Numbered from the stretch's first letter, positions 17,795 through 26,646 are shown. The stretch: DNA of 64,000 nt from Parapedobacter luteus (GCF_900168055.1 NZ_FUYS01000002.1:496888-560887), one strand, 5' to 3'. Notes: generated by a model not told the origin, from the sequence alone. Program-made: numbers and translations.

Positions 17795-18208
17795 ATGAAA
17801 AAAGATTTGCCTGAAAATATTGTTCAAGATATTTCTATCGCGGTAGTACTGGAAAGCGACTCGCCGTCGGGTAAAGTGTGGAATGTATACCTCATCAATG
17901 AAAAGACGGTACCTATCAAGAATGTGATGGTGAGCTCTAAAGGATACGGATTAAAGAATGAGAAGGAAGTGCGGACAACCACATTACGGCATTTCATCGG
18001 CGATATAGACCCGAATGACTACGCCAAGATAGAGGCCATAGATGAACAGGTTTTCGGATTGACCAATGAGTATTGGCTTAGTTATTATATCGAGGGTACG
18101 ATATATGATAAGAAGTATATTTTTCTTCCGGAGAGCATTATCGACGAAAATCTTATCAAAATTCCGGTATTGAACAAACCGGGTGTTTTGATTGGTGGAA
18201 ACAATTAA
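17795..18208 (+). CDS. conserved hypothetical protein, topA-cmk intergenic gene
   Basis: A soluble, acidic protein of 137 residues. I recognise no catalytic motif and cannot name a family; it looks like one compact beta-rich domain (strands such as DISIAVVLES, KVWNVYLINE, KKYIFLPES). There is no signal peptide or membrane segment. It is separated by 6 bases from cmk and lies 55 bases after topA, so it is probably co-expressed with cmk. It is likely real: base composition and codon use match the neighbours and the frame fits the operon spacing tightly. Confidence 0.75.
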   Translation: MKKDLPENIVQDISIAVVLESDSPSGKVWNVYLINEKTVPIKNVMVSSKGYGLKNEKEVRTTTLRHFIGDIDPNDYAKIEAIDEQVFGLTNEYWLSYYIEGTIYDKKYIFLPESIIDENLIKIPVLNKPGVLIGGNN

Positions 18209-18214
18209 TCACAA

Positions 18215-18877
18215 ATGGCCAGAACGAATACGATCATTGCCATAGACGGCTATTCTTCCTGCGGAAAAAGTACGTTGGCCAAAGCCTTAGCTAAGAAACT
18301 CCATTACCTCTATATAGACAGCGGGGCGATGTATCGCGCCGTAACCTTGTATTTTATTCGCCATGCTGTTCCGCTTGATGACGAACAAAAGGTTGCAGCG
18401 GCATTGGCGGCCATCCATATTGATTTCCATACGGCCGCTGGCCAGACGTGCATTTCGTTGAACGGTGAAGATGTCTCGGAGGAGATCAGGCAGATGTTTA
18501 TCTCGGATTACGTCAGCGAGGTGAGTGCGGTCAAGGCGGTGCGCTCGGCAATGGTAGCCCAGCAACAGCGGATGGGCCGAAACAAGAATATCGTCATGGA
18601 CGGCCGCGATATCGGTACTACCGTTTTTCCGGACGCGGACCTGAAAATCTTCATGACCGCTGATCCGAAAGTGCGGGCGGAGCGCCGTTACCTGGAATTA
18701 AAAAACAAAGGCGAAGATATAACCCTGGAAGAGGTATTTGAAAATTTGGCCCACCGTGATTACATTGATACTACCCGGGAAGAAAGTCCACTGGTGCGTG
18801 CAAATGACGCGCTTATCTTAGACAATACCGATCTTAATGAAGAGGAGCAGCTGCAGTTTGTACTCGACAGACTGTAG
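18215..18877 (+). CDS. cmk: (d)CMP kinase
   Basis: Cytidylate kinase converting CMP/dCMP to the diphosphates. The 220-residue protein has the P-loop GYSSCGKST at residues 12-20, the IDSGAMYRAVTLY substrate segment, the VMDGRDIGT motif and the lid RAERRYLEL. Length is typical of the bacterial long form. It starts 6 bases after the preceding unknown gene. A 56-base gap separates its stop from the converging aminotransferase, with no obvious terminator hairpin. Confidence 0.95.
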   Translation: MARTNTIIAIDGYSSCGKSTLAKALAKKLHYLYIDSGAMYRAVTLYFIRHAVPLDDEQKVAAALAAIHIDFHTAAGQTCISLNGEDVSEEIRQMFISDYVSEVSAVKAVRSAMVAQQQRMGRNKNIVMDGRDIGTTVFPDADLKIFMTADPKVRAERRYLELKNKGEDITLEEVFENLAHRDYIDTTREESPLVRANDALILDNTDLNEEEQLQFVLDRL

Positions 18878-18933
18878 GATAACCACTTGGTGACGCATGC
18901 CGCGTGAAGCTTTAATGGTGTAACTGGGCTATA

Positions 18934-20139
18934 TCATGCTGTGGCCGTCCTGCCGGGATATGCTTCCAACCCTTTCTCGAGGCATAGCAAAGCCTTATTC
19001 AGATCGTTGGCGTTTAAAACGTAAGCCAGCCTTACCTCATTCCGTCCGGCATTCGAAGTGCTGTAAAAACCACTGGCGGGAGCCATCATGACAGTCTGGT
19101 TTTGATATTCGAAATGTTCCAGAATCCATTGGCAAAACGAATCCGCATCATCAATCGGAAGCTGAGCCACCACATAAAATGCGCCACCGGGATTGGGGCA
19201 ATAGACACCTTTGATGCCGTTAAGACCAGCGACCAACACATCCCTTCTGGCCGTATACTCTGCTTTCACCGCGTCAAAATAGCTTTGCGGTGTGTCAATG
19301 GCTGCTTCCGCGGCGATTTGGGCCACCGCAGGTGGGCTGAGCCTCGCCTGGGCAAATTTCAAAGCCGTGCGCCAAACCTCCTTGTTCTTGGTAATCATAC
19401 AGCCTAGCCTTGCGCCACAGGCACTGTATCGCTTGGATACGGTGTCCAGCACGATGACATGTTGTTCGAGCCCCGCCAAATGCATCGGCGAGATAAACTC
19501 CCGTCCATCGTAGCAAAACTCCCGATAAGCCTCGTCAGATAGCAAAAACAGATCATATTTGAGGCATAGGTCACGAAGGGCTTCCAGCTCCTGTCGTGAA
19601 TAAAGGTACCCCGTTGGGTTATTGGGATTGCAGATGGCGATAGCCTTGGTGTTCTTCGTAATTAGTGCTTCAAATTCAGAAATCGGCGGCAATGCAAAAC
19701 CATCGGCAATATAAGATAGGATTGGCTTTATCTTAATGCCGGCCGAACAGGCAAAACCATTATAATTGGCATAAAAAGGTTCGGGAATAATAATTTCCTC
19801 GCCGGGGTTAATGCACGCCTGCATGGCGATAGTAATGGCCTCGGACCCGCCGTTGGTAACCAGGATATCATTGGGTGTAATCGCATATCCCAGTTTGTTG
19901 TAATAACTGCTCAATTTGCCTCGGTATGAGGCGGTTCCTTCCGAGGGTGTATAAGCCCAAACCTTGAAATCGATATTTTTAATTGCATCAAGCATGATTT
20001 GGGGCGTATCAATATCGGGCTGCCCGATATTTAAGTGGTAGATGTGTTTACCCTCCTGTTTAGCTTTATCGGCATAAGGTGTAAGCTTACGGATAGGTGA
20101 GGGAGGCATCTCAAGGCCCTTATTGGATACTGAAGGCAT
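18934..20139 (-). CDS. class I/II PLP-dependent aminotransferase
   Basis: Fold-type I aminotransferase of about 401 residues, AspC-like. The PLP lysine is in DTVSKRYSACGARLG, the ICNPNNPTG segment binds the cofactor, and the C-terminal NEVRLAYV carries the substrate arginine. The start MPSVSNKGLEMPPSPIRKL at 20139 was chosen because the 13 upstream residues are unlike the family. Substrate (aspartate, aromatic or other) cannot be decided. It is a stand-alone minus-strand gene lying downstream of a terminator at 20194-20223. Confidence 0.87.
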   Translation of the reverse strand: MPSVSNKGLEMPPSPIRKLTPYADKAKQEGKHIYHLNIGQPDIDTPQIMLDAIKNIDFKVWAYTPSEGTASYRGKLSSYYNKLGYAITPNDILVTNGGSEAITIAMQACINPGEEIIIPEPFYANYNGFACSAGIKIKPILSYIADGFALPPISEFEALITKNTKAIAICNPNNPTGYLYSRQELEALRDLCLKYDLFLLSDEAYREFCYDGREFISPMHLAGLEQHVIVLDTVSKRYSACGARLGCMITKNKEVWRTALKFAQARLSPPAVAQIAAEAAIDTPQSYFDAVKAEYTARRDVLVAGLNGIKGVYCPNPGGAFYVVAQLPIDDADSFCQWILEHFEYQNQTVMMAPASGFYSTSNAGRNEVRLAYVLNANDLNKALLCLEKGLEAYPGRTATA

Positions 20140-20193
20140 ACGATTCGTGCTATTTTGCTGCAATATTAAGCATAGCATTTGATTTAAATGTAC

Positions 20194-20223
20194 AAAAAAA
20201 ACCGCCAGTTAATTGGCGGTTTT
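20194..20223 (-). terminator. rho-independent terminator after the DUF1573 gene
   Basis: On the minus strand a perfect 10-bp stem (AAAACCGCCA / TGGCGGTTTT) with a 6-base loop runs into a T-tract. It lies 26 bases beyond the DUF1573 stop and insulates the aminotransferase gene downstream. Confidence 0.85.
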
Positions 20224-20249
20224 CCTGCATTTTTGCAACGCGCTGTCGG

Positions 20250-20636
20250 TTAGCCGGTTACCTCTCCTTTGATGTAAAGGGTTTTTACGGGGGTTTTGGT
20301 GTTGGAGCGAACCGTAAAATTTTTGGTAAATGGCTGCTTTACTTTCGCGTCATAGGTCACTTTAATGGAGCCTGTTTCGCCGGGTTTGACAGGTGTCTTT
20401 GTAAATTCAGCGACCGAGCAACCGCAAGAAGGCTTCACCTCGCTGATGATAATCGGCTCAGTGCCTACATTGGTAAACGTAAATTCGTATGAAACCGGTT
20501 GATTCTGGGGAACTTGCCCAAAATCATGGGTTTCTTTTTCGAATTTAAACTCCGCTTTACTGTTTTGCTGGGCCAACGCAGCCGAACCAACAAAGGCAAC
20601 TAACAGCATGCATATTGTCGTAATCTTTTTCATCAT
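20250..20636 (-). CDS. exported DUF1573 protein
   Basis: A 128-residue protein with a signal peptide (cleavage near ALA-QQ) and one Ig-like DUF1573 domain, recognisable from the segments HDFGQVPQNQPVSYEFTFTN, PSCGCSVAEFTK and GSIKVTYDAK. The role of such domains is unclear; they are small exported beta-sandwich proteins common in Bacteroidota. It is monocistronic, flanked by a complete promoter and a terminator. Confidence 0.9.
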   Translation of the reverse strand: MMKKITTICMLLVAFVGSAALAQQNSKAEFKFEKETHDFGQVPQNQPVSYEFTFTNVGTEPIIISEVKPSCGCSVAEFTKTPVKPGETGSIKVTYDAKVKQPFTKNFTVRSNTKTPVKTLYIKGEVTG

Positions 20637-20675
20637 TGTTTATTTGTTTTAGTATGACACATTGAAAATGGTATA

Positions 20676-20705
20676 CAAATTTACTGTTTTAGATGAGAGG
20701 GTCAA
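20676..20705 (-). promoter_or_regulatory. complete Bacteroidota promoter of the DUF1573 gene
   Basis: Reading on the minus strand: TTG (20705-20703), 19 bases, then TAAATTTG (20683-20676). Both elements and the spacing fit the phylum's housekeeping sigma consensus. The predicted leader is about 35 nt. Confidence 0.8.
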
Positions 20706-20776
20706 AAAATGTTCCAAAAACTGATGGCTTTGCAACGAATTTGCTACATTGGAGGGCGATAGCGGGTCATACCTGT

Positions 20777-21400
20777 CTATGGAATATTCAGGTATTTATG
20801 GGTTTGAAGGGAAATCTCCCACTTCGGATGTTGCTTTACATAATCTACTATCAATGGGGTGATCTCCGCTGCTTTGGACCATTCTGGCTGCAAATATAGT
20901 CGGCAGGCGGGTGGCACGAGCGAAGCGTGCTTTTCTGCCCAAGCGAAATCGCTTTTGTTAAACACGATGACTTTTAACTCGCCGGCTGCAGCAATAACAT
21001 CGGGCAATGGCCATTTGAATTTCTTTGGAGAAAGGCAAATCCAATCCCAATGGCCGCTCAAGGGATAGGCTCCGGAGGTTTCAATGAATGTCTTAATGCC
21101 TGCTGCTTGTAAGCCCCGTGTCAGGTAATCCAGGTTATAAAGCAAAGGTTCGCCCCCGGTGACCACGACCGTTTTGGATGGATACTGCTTGGCATGTTCA
21201 ATGATTGTATCCGCAGCGGTGAGGGGGTGTAATGCAGCATCCCAACTTTCTTTAACATCACACCAATGGCACCCCACATCGCATCCGCCTAAACGAATGA
21301 AGTAAGCCGCTTTACCTGTGTGATACCCTTCGCCCTGAATGGTGTAAAACTCTTCCATTAGGGGTAATAATGAGCCGTCTTCTGGTACCTGATGCGCCAT
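20777..21400 (-). CDS. queE: 7-carboxy-7-deazaguanine synthase QueE
   Basis: Radical SAM enzyme that converts 6-carboxytetrahydropterin to 7-carboxy-7-deazaguanine in queuosine synthesis. The CX3CX2C cluster motif is C40, C44 and C47 in GGCDVGCHWCD. The GEGYHTGKAAYFIRLGG and TGGEPLLY segments are also typical. The start at 21400 (MAHQVPEDG) gives 207 residues; the frame could extend to 21493 but the added residues are not family-like. No other queuosine gene is adjacent. A -7 element lies 18 bases upstream. Confidence 0.93.
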   Translation of the reverse strand: MAHQVPEDGSLLPLMEEFYTIQGEGYHTGKAAYFIRLGGCDVGCHWCDVKESWDAALHPLTAADTIIEHAKQYPSKTVVVTGGEPLLYNLDYLTRGLQAAGIKTFIETSGAYPLSGHWDWICLSPKKFKWPLPDVIAAAGELKVIVFNKSDFAWAEKHASLVPPACRLYLQPEWSKAAEITPLIVDYVKQHPKWEISLQTHKYLNIP

Positions 21401-21417
21401 ATTGTTTAAAGAGGTTG

Positions 21418-21425
21418 CAAAATTA
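21418..21425 (-). promoter_or_regulatory. -7 promoter element of queE
   Basis: TAATTTTG on the minus strand matches TAnnTTTG exactly and ends 17 bases before the queE ATG at 21400. No TTG is found at the -33 distance. Confidence 0.5.
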
Positions 21426-21524
21426 CGGAAAATTATGGAGATAAATTGAGCGCGGTGGTGTTGGGGTATTTCAAATGCCGGTGCGACGTCCAATTTTTGT
21501 TTCGTATTTCGTGTTCGATTTCGT

Positions 21525-21532
21525 TACCTTTG
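21525..21532 (+). promoter_or_regulatory. -7 promoter element of the thrS operon
   Basis: TACCTTTG. The nearest TTG (21497-21499) is 25 bases upstream, somewhat long. The predicted leader of about 70 nt contains a weak 7-bp hairpin (AGTCACA/TGTGATT, with a G-T pair) and could hold a translational operator, but I recognise no known motif. Confidence 0.5.
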
Positions 21533-21606
21533 TGTCCGAAAAAGAAGTCACACCTTGTATTGTGATTTGTTGAGCTATTTTAATTAACATAAAATCATAG
21601 TTGTAA

Positions 21607-23532
21607 GTGATTAACATTACCCTACCCGATGGTTCGGTACGGCAGTTTGCACGAGGAACCACAGCGATGAAAATCGCACAATCCATTTCAGAAGGTTTAG
21701 CCCGAAACGTATTGGCTGCAGAGGTTAACGGTGAGGTATGGGATGCGTCGCGCCCTATTGAGGAAGACGCTACTGTACGCTTGCTAACTTGGAACGACAA
21801 CCAAGGAAAAGCGACGTTTTGGCATTCCTCGGCACACTTAATGGCCGAAGCATTGGAAGCCTTATACCCCGGAATCCAATTCGGTATTGGACCCGCCATT
21901 GAAACAGGATTCTACTACGATGTCGACTTTGGCGACCGTGAATTTTCCTCAGATGACTTCAAGCAAATTGAAGATAAGATGGTCGAACTTGCTCGTACAA
22001 AGGCTGAATATCTGCGTAAACCGGTAAGCAAAGCAGAGGCCGTCGCTTACTTTACGGCGAAAGGTGACGAGTACAAGCTGGATCTGATTAAGGATCTGCC
22101 AGATGGTAGTATCACCTTCTATACGCAGGGAAATTTTACTGACCTCTGCCGTGGTCCGCATATACCGAACACCGGATTTATCAAAGCGGTTAAATTAACT
22201 AATGTGGCTGGTGCATATTGGCGGGGTGATGAAACCCGCAAGCAACTTACCAGGATTTATGGAGTCACATTTCCCAAGGCGAGTGAGCTGGCCGATTACC
22301 TGCATATGATAGAGGAGGCCAAGAAGCGTGATCATCGCAAGTTGGGACGTGAGCTGGAGCTGTTTGCCTTTTCAGAAAAAGTAGGGCTGGGGTTGCCGCT
22401 GTGGTTGCCTAAGGGGGCGCGGCTGCGGCAGAAGCTGATTGATTTTATGCAAAGGGCTCAGGTCAAAGCAGGATATGAACCTGTTGTAACCCCGCACATT
22501 GGGCATAAGAATTTATATGTCACATCCGGGCATTATGAGAAATATGGAGCGGATTCGTTTCAGCCTATCCATACGCCGCAGGAAGGGGAGGAGTTTCTAC
22601 TGAAGCCCATGAATTGCCCCCACCACTGCGAAATATATAAGACCAAGCCCCGGTCGTACAAAGACTTACCTATCCGGTATGCCGAATTCGGCACCGTGTA
22701 CCGTTATGAACAAAGCGGTGAGCTGCATGGCCTTACCCGGGTACGGGGGTTCACACAGGATGATGCACACTTATTTTGTCGTCCGGATCAGGTAAAGGAT
22801 GAGTTTAAGAAGGTGATTGATTTGGTGCTCTATGTGTTTGGCGCGCTTGGTTTTGAGGATTACACGGCCCAGATTTCGCTGCGCGATCCGGAAAATAAGA
22901 GCAAATATATTGGTTCTGAAGATAACTGGAACCGTGCCGAGCATGATATTATTGAAGCGGCAGCGGAAAAAGGATTAAAAACGGTAGTAGAATATGGTGA
23001 AGCGGCATTTTATGGTCCTAAGCTGGATTTTATGGTCAAGGATGCATTGGGCCGCAAATGGCAGTTGGGTACGATTCAGGTAGACTACAATTTGCCAGAG
23101 CGTTTCGATCTGGAATATACGGGCAGTGACAACGCTAAACATCGTCCCGTCATGATTCACCGTGCGCCGTTTGGTTCGTTGGAACGCTTTGTTGCCGTGC
23201 TGATAGAACACTGCGCGGGCCAGTTTCCGCTGTGGCTCGCACCTGAGCAATTTATCATTCTTCCCGTGTCGGAAAAATACGAAGAATATGCAAAAAAACT
23301 TTTAGAATCGCTCAATAATTCCGATATTCGCGGCTTGATTGACCTGCGAGATGAGAAGGTAGGTCGGAAAATCAGGGACGCGGAGTTGAAAAAAATCCCT
23401 TATATGCTTATAGTCGGTGAAAAAGAAGCGGAAAACGGCACGATTTCTGTTCGAAAACACGGCCAGGGGGATTTGGGTACGATGCGTGTAGAGGCGTTTA
23501 GCGCACAGTTAATAAAAGAGATAACCGTTTAA
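21607..23532 (+). CDS. thrS: threonyl-tRNA synthetase
   Basis: Class II aminoacyl-tRNA synthetase of 641 residues with a TGS domain ([14 protein letters not shown]), an editing domain ([11 protein letters not shown]) and a catalytic core with [11 protein letters not shown], whose cysteine binds zinc. A C-terminal anticodon-binding domain follows. The start is a GTG; the canonical N-terminal sequence begins exactly there and no ATG fits. It heads an operon with infC (13-base gap), rpmI and rplT. Confidence 0.97.
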   Translation: MINITLPDGSVRQFARGTTAMKIAQSISEGLARNVLAAEVNGEVWDASRPIEEDATVRLLTWNDNQGKATFWHSSAHLMAEALEALYPGIQFGIGPAIETGFYYDVDFGDREFSSDDFKQIEDKMVELARTKAEYLRKPVSKAEAVAYFTAKGDEYKLDLIKDLPDGSITFYTQGNFTDLCRGPHIPNTGFIKAVKLTNVAGAYWRGDETRKQLTRIYGVTFPKASELADYLHMIEEAKKRDHRKLGRELELFAFSEKVGLGLPLWLPKGARLRQKLIDFMQRAQVKAGYEPVVTPHIGHKNLYVTSGHYEKYGADSFQPIHTPQEGEEFLLKPMNCPHHCEIYKTKPRSYKDLPIRYAEFGTVYRYEQSGELHGLTRVRGFTQDDAHLFCRPDQVKDEFKKVIDLVLYVFGALGFEDYTAQISLRDPENKSKYIGSEDNWNRAEHDIIEAAAEKGLKTVVEYGEAAFYGPKLDFMVKDALGRKWQLGTIQVDYNLPERFDLEYTGSDNAKHRPVMIHRAPFGSLERFVAVLIEHCAGQFPLWLAPEQFIILPVSEKYEEYAKKLLESLNNSDIRGLIDLRDEKVGRKIRDAELKKIPYMLIVGEKEAENGTISVRKHGQGDLGTMRVEAFSAQLIKEITV

Positions 23533-23545
23533 TTATTTTAGACAT

Positions 23546-24103
23546 TTGGCATTAAATAGACCAGGATTCAGAGGCCCGAGACCTCCATTCAAGAAGAAGG
23601 AGCCGGAGCACCGTATCAATGAGAATATTAGGGTACCTGAGGTACGATTAGTGGGCGACAATGTAGAGCAAGGGGTTTATCCCACGCGCAAAGCATTGGA
23701 GTTGGCTGATGAATTGGAACTGGATTTAGTGGAAATTTCACCGAACGCTAGCCCGCCGGTCTGCAGGATCATTGACTACAGTAAGTTCATTTACGAACAG
23801 AAGAAGAAGCAGAAGGAGATTAAGGCAAACGCGAAACAGACGGTTATTAAGGAAATCCGTTTCGGGCCGAACACAAGCGACCACGACTTCGAATTCAAGC
23901 TTAAGCATGCGATTAAGTTTTTGGAAGCAGGCGAGAAGGTACGCGCGTATGTTCATTTCAAGGGCCGCGCAATCGTCTATAAGGAGCAAGGGGAAATCCT
24001 GCTGCTGCGCTTTGCCCAAGCGCTTGAAGACTACGGCAAAGTGGAGCTGCTTCCTAAATTGGAAGGCAAGCGGATGTTTTTGACCGTGGCCCCTAAAAAG
24101 TAA
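23546..24103 (+). CDS. infC: translation initiation factor IF-3 (TTG start)
   Basis: IF-3 of 185 residues: the N-terminal domain begins near [16 protein letters not shown], followed by a lysine-rich linker and the C-terminal domain ([29 protein letters not shown]). The only plausible start is TTG at 23546, giving [23 protein letters not shown]; there is no in-frame ATG near. Rare infC start codons are known in other bacteria to allow IF-3 to repress its own translation, and that may apply here. It lies 13 bases after thrS and 35 before rpmI. Confidence 0.95.
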   Translation: MALNRPGFRGPRPPFKKKEPEHRINENIRVPEVRLVGDNVEQGVYPTRKALELADELELDLVEISPNASPPVCRIIDYSKFIYEQKKKQKEIKANAKQTVIKEIRFGPNTSDHDFEFKLKHAIKFLEAGEKVRAYVHFKGRAIVYKEQGEILLLRFAQALEDYGKVELLPKLEGKRMFLTVAPKK

Positions 24104-24138
24104 GTAAACTAACAAATCGATATAAAAAATAGTGAATC

Positions 24139-24339
24139 ATGCCAAAAGTGAAAACCAATTCCAGTGCAAAGAAGCGTTTTAAGCTGACTGGAACAGGTAA
24201 GGTTGCGCGTAAGCATGCTTTTAAAAGTCACATTCTGACAAAGAAAAGCACCAAGCGCAAACGCAACCTGACGCAGACCGGTTTAGTGTCTGATGCCGAT
24301 ATGGGCAACGTTAAGCGGATGCTTACCATCGGCAAATAA
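24139..24339 (+). CDS. rpmI: 50S ribosomal protein L35
   Basis: A 66-residue, strongly basic protein starting [21 protein letters not shown], the typical L35 N-terminus. It sits between infC and rplT as in most bacteria. The gap to rplT is 120 bases, wider than usual, and holds an imperfect tandem repeat. Confidence 0.97.
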   Translation: MPKVKTNSSAKKRFKLTGTGKVARKHAFKSHILTKKSTKRKRNLTQTGLVSDADMGNVKRMLTIGK

Positions 24340-24366
24340 GTCGGAGTCCGGAGTCGGAAGTCCGAA
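24340..24366 (+). repeat. imperfect tandem repeat between rpmI and rplT
   Basis: Two near-copies of GTCGGA(A)GTCCG stand head to tail directly after the rpmI stop. The halves are partly complementary, so the transcript could fold. It may be only low-complexity sequence; a role as an r-protein regulatory site is not shown. Confidence 0.4.
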
Positions 24367-24459
24367 ATTTTAAGTGTATTGTTAAAAGTTAAATAACCGG
24401 GTATTGGGTTGTAAGTTCATTGAGAGACATGGCGCCCACTACCAAAAAATCAAAAGATT

Positions 24460-24804
24460 ATGCCACGTTCGGTTAACGCAGTAGCGTCAAGAAGACGACG
24501 CAAAAAGATTCTCAAATTAGCCAAGGGCTATTATGGATCGCGTAGCAAGGTTTATACCGTTGCAAAGAATACAGTAGAAAAGGGATTGTTGTACGCTTAC
24601 CGCGACCGCAAGACCAAAAAAAGGGAATTTAGGGCTTTATGGATACAGCGTATCAATGCTGGAGCCCGTCAGCACGGAATTTCATATTCCCAGTTGATCG
24701 GAAAGCTGAATGCCAAAAACATCGGATTGAACCGTAAGGTACTGGCTGATTTGGCCATGAACAATCCGGAGGCATTCAAGGCAGTAGTTGATGCAGTAAA
24801 ATAG
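24460..24804 (+). CDS. rplT: 50S ribosomal protein L20
   Basis: A 114-residue basic protein with the L20 hallmark segments [19 protein letters not shown] and [14 protein letters not shown]20 binds 23S rRNA early in assembly and in some bacteria represses its own operon. It is the last gene of the thrS-infC-rpmI-rplT unit, closed by a terminator 35 bases further on. Confidence 0.97.
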   Translation: MPRSVNAVASRRRRKKILKLAKGYYGSRSKVYTVAKNTVEKGLLYAYRDRKTKKREFRALWIQRINAGARQHGISYSQLIGKLNAKNIGLNRKVLADLAMNNPEAFKAVVDAVK

Positions 24805-24838
24805 AGTTTTAACCCGATATTGATTTTGTTAGGAAAGA

Positions 24839-24864
24839 GGGAGGCCGGCAGGCTTCCCTTTTTT
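24839..24864 (+). terminator. rho-independent terminator of the thrS-rplT operon
   Basis: GGGAGGCC pairs with GGCTTCCC (one G-T pair) around a GGCA loop and is followed by six T residues. It touches the stop codon of the converging GNAT gene. Confidence 0.85.
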
Positions 24865-25300
24865 AGTTCAAGGCCAGGTGCATCACGCTGTGCGGACCGA
24901 TACCGGGTATCTCAAATTCTGCCGATAGTGTCGTAAAGCCCAACTGCCGGTAAAAATCATAAGCGACCCGGCGCGCGTTGCACCAGAGGTAATCAGCCAT
25001 CAAACCGGTTGCCAAATGGTTGATCGCCGCATTCAATAGTTCGGTTCCAATCCCCTTGCCTCGCCAGTCGGGATGGGTAGCCATACCACGTAGCCGGTAG
25101 CCGGTTCCTGGGTGGCCTTCCAGCGCTTCGAGCTGGCAGGTCAGGATGCATACCGTGTCGCCATCACCTGACAGATATCCCATGTGGAACGTGGTTTCGA
25201 GATTGTCGCCTTGAAAATGACAGTCGGATAGCGGTGCACCAACCCGCAGTACAGCACTTCGCAAAGAGAGCGTTTCCTGCGCATTGATGAATCTAATCAT
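24863..25300 (-). CDS. GNAT family N-acetyltransferase
   Basis: A 145-residue acetyltransferase with the acetyl-CoA-binding motif A MATHPDWRGKGIGTELL and a C-terminal YDFYRQLGF motif B. Substrate unknown; small stand-alone GNAT proteins acetylate amines, peptides or antibiotics. Its start overlaps the end of gap by 8 bases, so it is translated from the gap mRNA, although no functional link to glycolysis is obvious. Confidence 0.85.
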   Translation of the reverse strand: MIRFINAQETLSLRSAVLRVGAPLSDCHFQGDNLETTFHMGYLSGDGDTVCILTCQLEALEGHPGTGYRLRGMATHPDWRGKGIGTELLNAAINHLATGLMADYLWCNARRVAYDFYRQLGFTTLSAEFEIPGIGPHSVMHLALN

Positions 25301-26297
25301 GGTTAGTTATTTTTAACAACAGGTCGACCAAGCGATTGGAATAACCGTATTCATTGTCATACCAGCCAACTACCTTGACCAATCCGCCTACTACAGATGT
25401 CAATTGTGCGTCAAAGACACACGAATATGGGCTATTGAGAATGTCTATGGATACAATTGGATCGGTGGTGTATTGTAGTATCCCGTTCAATTCTGCGTTG
25501 GCTGCCTGTCTGAACGCGGCATTGATTTCATCGACCTTCGGTTGGCGTCTCAAAGTACAGGTGAAATCTGTCAATGAGCCATTTAAAACCGGTACGCGTA
25601 TGCCAGCACCGCCGAGCTTGCCTTCCAGGTGCGGAAATACGCTGGTGATGGCTTTGGCAGCGCCGGTAGTAGTCGGTATGATAGAGGCAGTCGCTGCACG
25701 CGCCCTCCGTAAATCCCGATGTGGGGCGTCATGCAGGTTTTGGTCGCTCGTCATGCTGTGTACCGTCGTGATGTAACCGTCTAATATGCCCCAGTTTTCG
25801 TCCAGTACTTTTACCAACGGTGCAACATTATTGGTTGTACAGGACGCATTGGATAGGATAGGGGTACGCAGGCTGATAGCTGTATCATTGACCCCCAATA
25901 CTACCGTCGGCACTTCCTTATCGGGCGAAGGCGCAGTAATGATCACTTGTGTTGCTCCGGCGTCAAGGTGCCGGGAAGCCTTTTCCCGGGTCACGAATTT
26001 ACCGGTAGACTCTATCACAACATCGATGCCAAGCGATTTCCAGGGAAGATTTGCCGGCACAGGTTCGTTAAAAACGTGGATGGTATGCCCGTCAATCAGC
26101 AATTGATTGGACGTTGCATCCACCGATCCCCCGTACGGCCCGTGAACGGAATCGTATTTAAAAAGATGAGCGAGCGTTTGGGTATCGGCCAAGTCGTTGA
26201 TGGCAGCGATATGCAGGTTGCTTGCCTTTCTAAGTAAAATGTTCCGGAGCGTATTTCGACCGATACGGCCAAACCCATTGATGGCGATAGTTGTCAT
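25293..26297 (-). CDS. gap: glyceraldehyde-3-phosphate dehydrogenase, type I
   Basis: A 334-residue phosphorylating GAPDH of central carbon metabolism. The N-terminus MTTIAINGFGRIGRNTL is the Rossmann fold, IND near residues 30-32 indicates NAD preference, SNASCTTNNVAP holds the catalytic cysteine, and GWYDNEYGYSNR is the conserved end. The start at 26297 was chosen; the frame extends to 26330 without family-like residues. A -7 element lies 21 bases upstream. A GNAT gene is translationally coupled downstream. Confidence 0.95.
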   Translation of the reverse strand: MTTIAINGFGRIGRNTLRNILLRKASNLHIAAINDLADTQTLAHLFKYDSVHGPYGGSVDATSNQLLIDGHTIHVFNEPVPANLPWKSLGIDVVIESTGKFVTREKASRHLDAGATQVIITAPSPDKEVPTVVLGVNDTAISLRTPILSNASCTTNNVAPLVKVLDENWGILDGYITTVHSMTSDQNLHDAPHRDLRRARAATASIIPTTTGAAKAITSVFPHLEGKLGGAGIRVPVLNGSLTDFTCTLRRQPKVDEINAAFRQAANAELNGILQYTTDPIVSIDILNSPYSCVFDAQLTSVVGGLVKVVGWYDNEYGYSNRLVDLLLKITNHD

Positions 26298-26317
26298 GTT
26301 ATGCATATACGAGCTGC

Positions 26318-26325
26318 CAAAGTTA
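26318..26325 (-). promoter_or_regulatory. -7 promoter element of gap
   Basis: TAACTTTG on the minus strand, an exact TAnnTTTG match, giving a leader of about 16 nt. The nearest TTG upstream is at a 25-base spacing. Confidence 0.55.
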
Positions 26326-26382
26326 CACAATAAGCAATCATTCCCTAAAACAAATCGTTACTTCCGGCTGTTTTCCTGACAT

Positions 26383-26562
26383 ATGGGAAAGCATGAAGAA
26401 CTAAAGCCGAGCGATTCAAAGCAGAATCTCAAAAAGGATAAACAGGTCGTCAAACGATCAGAAGACAAACGCTATGACAAGGATGAAGCTGATTTGGCGA
26501 ATCCAGCGACAACCAGGAAATACAGCGAACAACCCCCAATTAAGCACAACTCCAAAACATAG
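26383..26562 (+). CDS. possible small basic hydrophilic protein (59 aa)
   Basis: An ATG-started frame of 59 codons in the 349-base gap between gap and the stress protein. The product is very polar, rich in Lys, Asp, Glu, Gln and Ser, with no hydrophobic stretch, and is probably disordered (MGKHEELKPSDSKQ... ending PPIKHNSKT). No family is recognised and no exact promoter element precedes it. Its composition resembles small disordered proteins of this group more than random translation, which is the main argument for it. An overlapping minus-strand frame (26472-26657) looks like a shadow. Confidence 0.45.
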   Translation: MGKHEELKPSDSKQNLKKDKQVVKRSEDKRYDKDEADLANPATTRKYSEQPPIKHNSKT

Positions 26563-26576
26563 CGTTGGAAATTAAC

Positions 26577-26640
26577 AATGGAATGACATTGGACGTTCGT
26601 TTTTATATCAAATGGAATTACCTTTACCGAAATTCCATTT
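26577..26640 (+). promoter_or_regulatory. repeated AATGGAAT motif and 10-bp palindrome before the stress-protein gene
   Basis: AATGGAAT occurs at 26577-26584 and 26611-26618, and inverted (ATTCCATT) at 26632-26639. The last two lie in a perfect inverted repeat, AAATGGAATT (26610-26619) and AATTCCATTT (26631-26640), with an 11-base spacer. The repeat ends 6 bases before the ATG at 26647. It could be a repressor operator or an mRNA hairpin near the start codon; a TACCTTTA sequence in the spacer resembles a degenerate -7 element. Confidence 0.5.
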
Positions 26641-26646
26641 TGATAC

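Noticed and set aside
21533-21606. T-box or other known riboswitch in the thrS leader
   Set aside because: The roughly 70-nt leader is too short and lacks T-box sequences and a terminator; only a weak 7-bp hairpin is visible.
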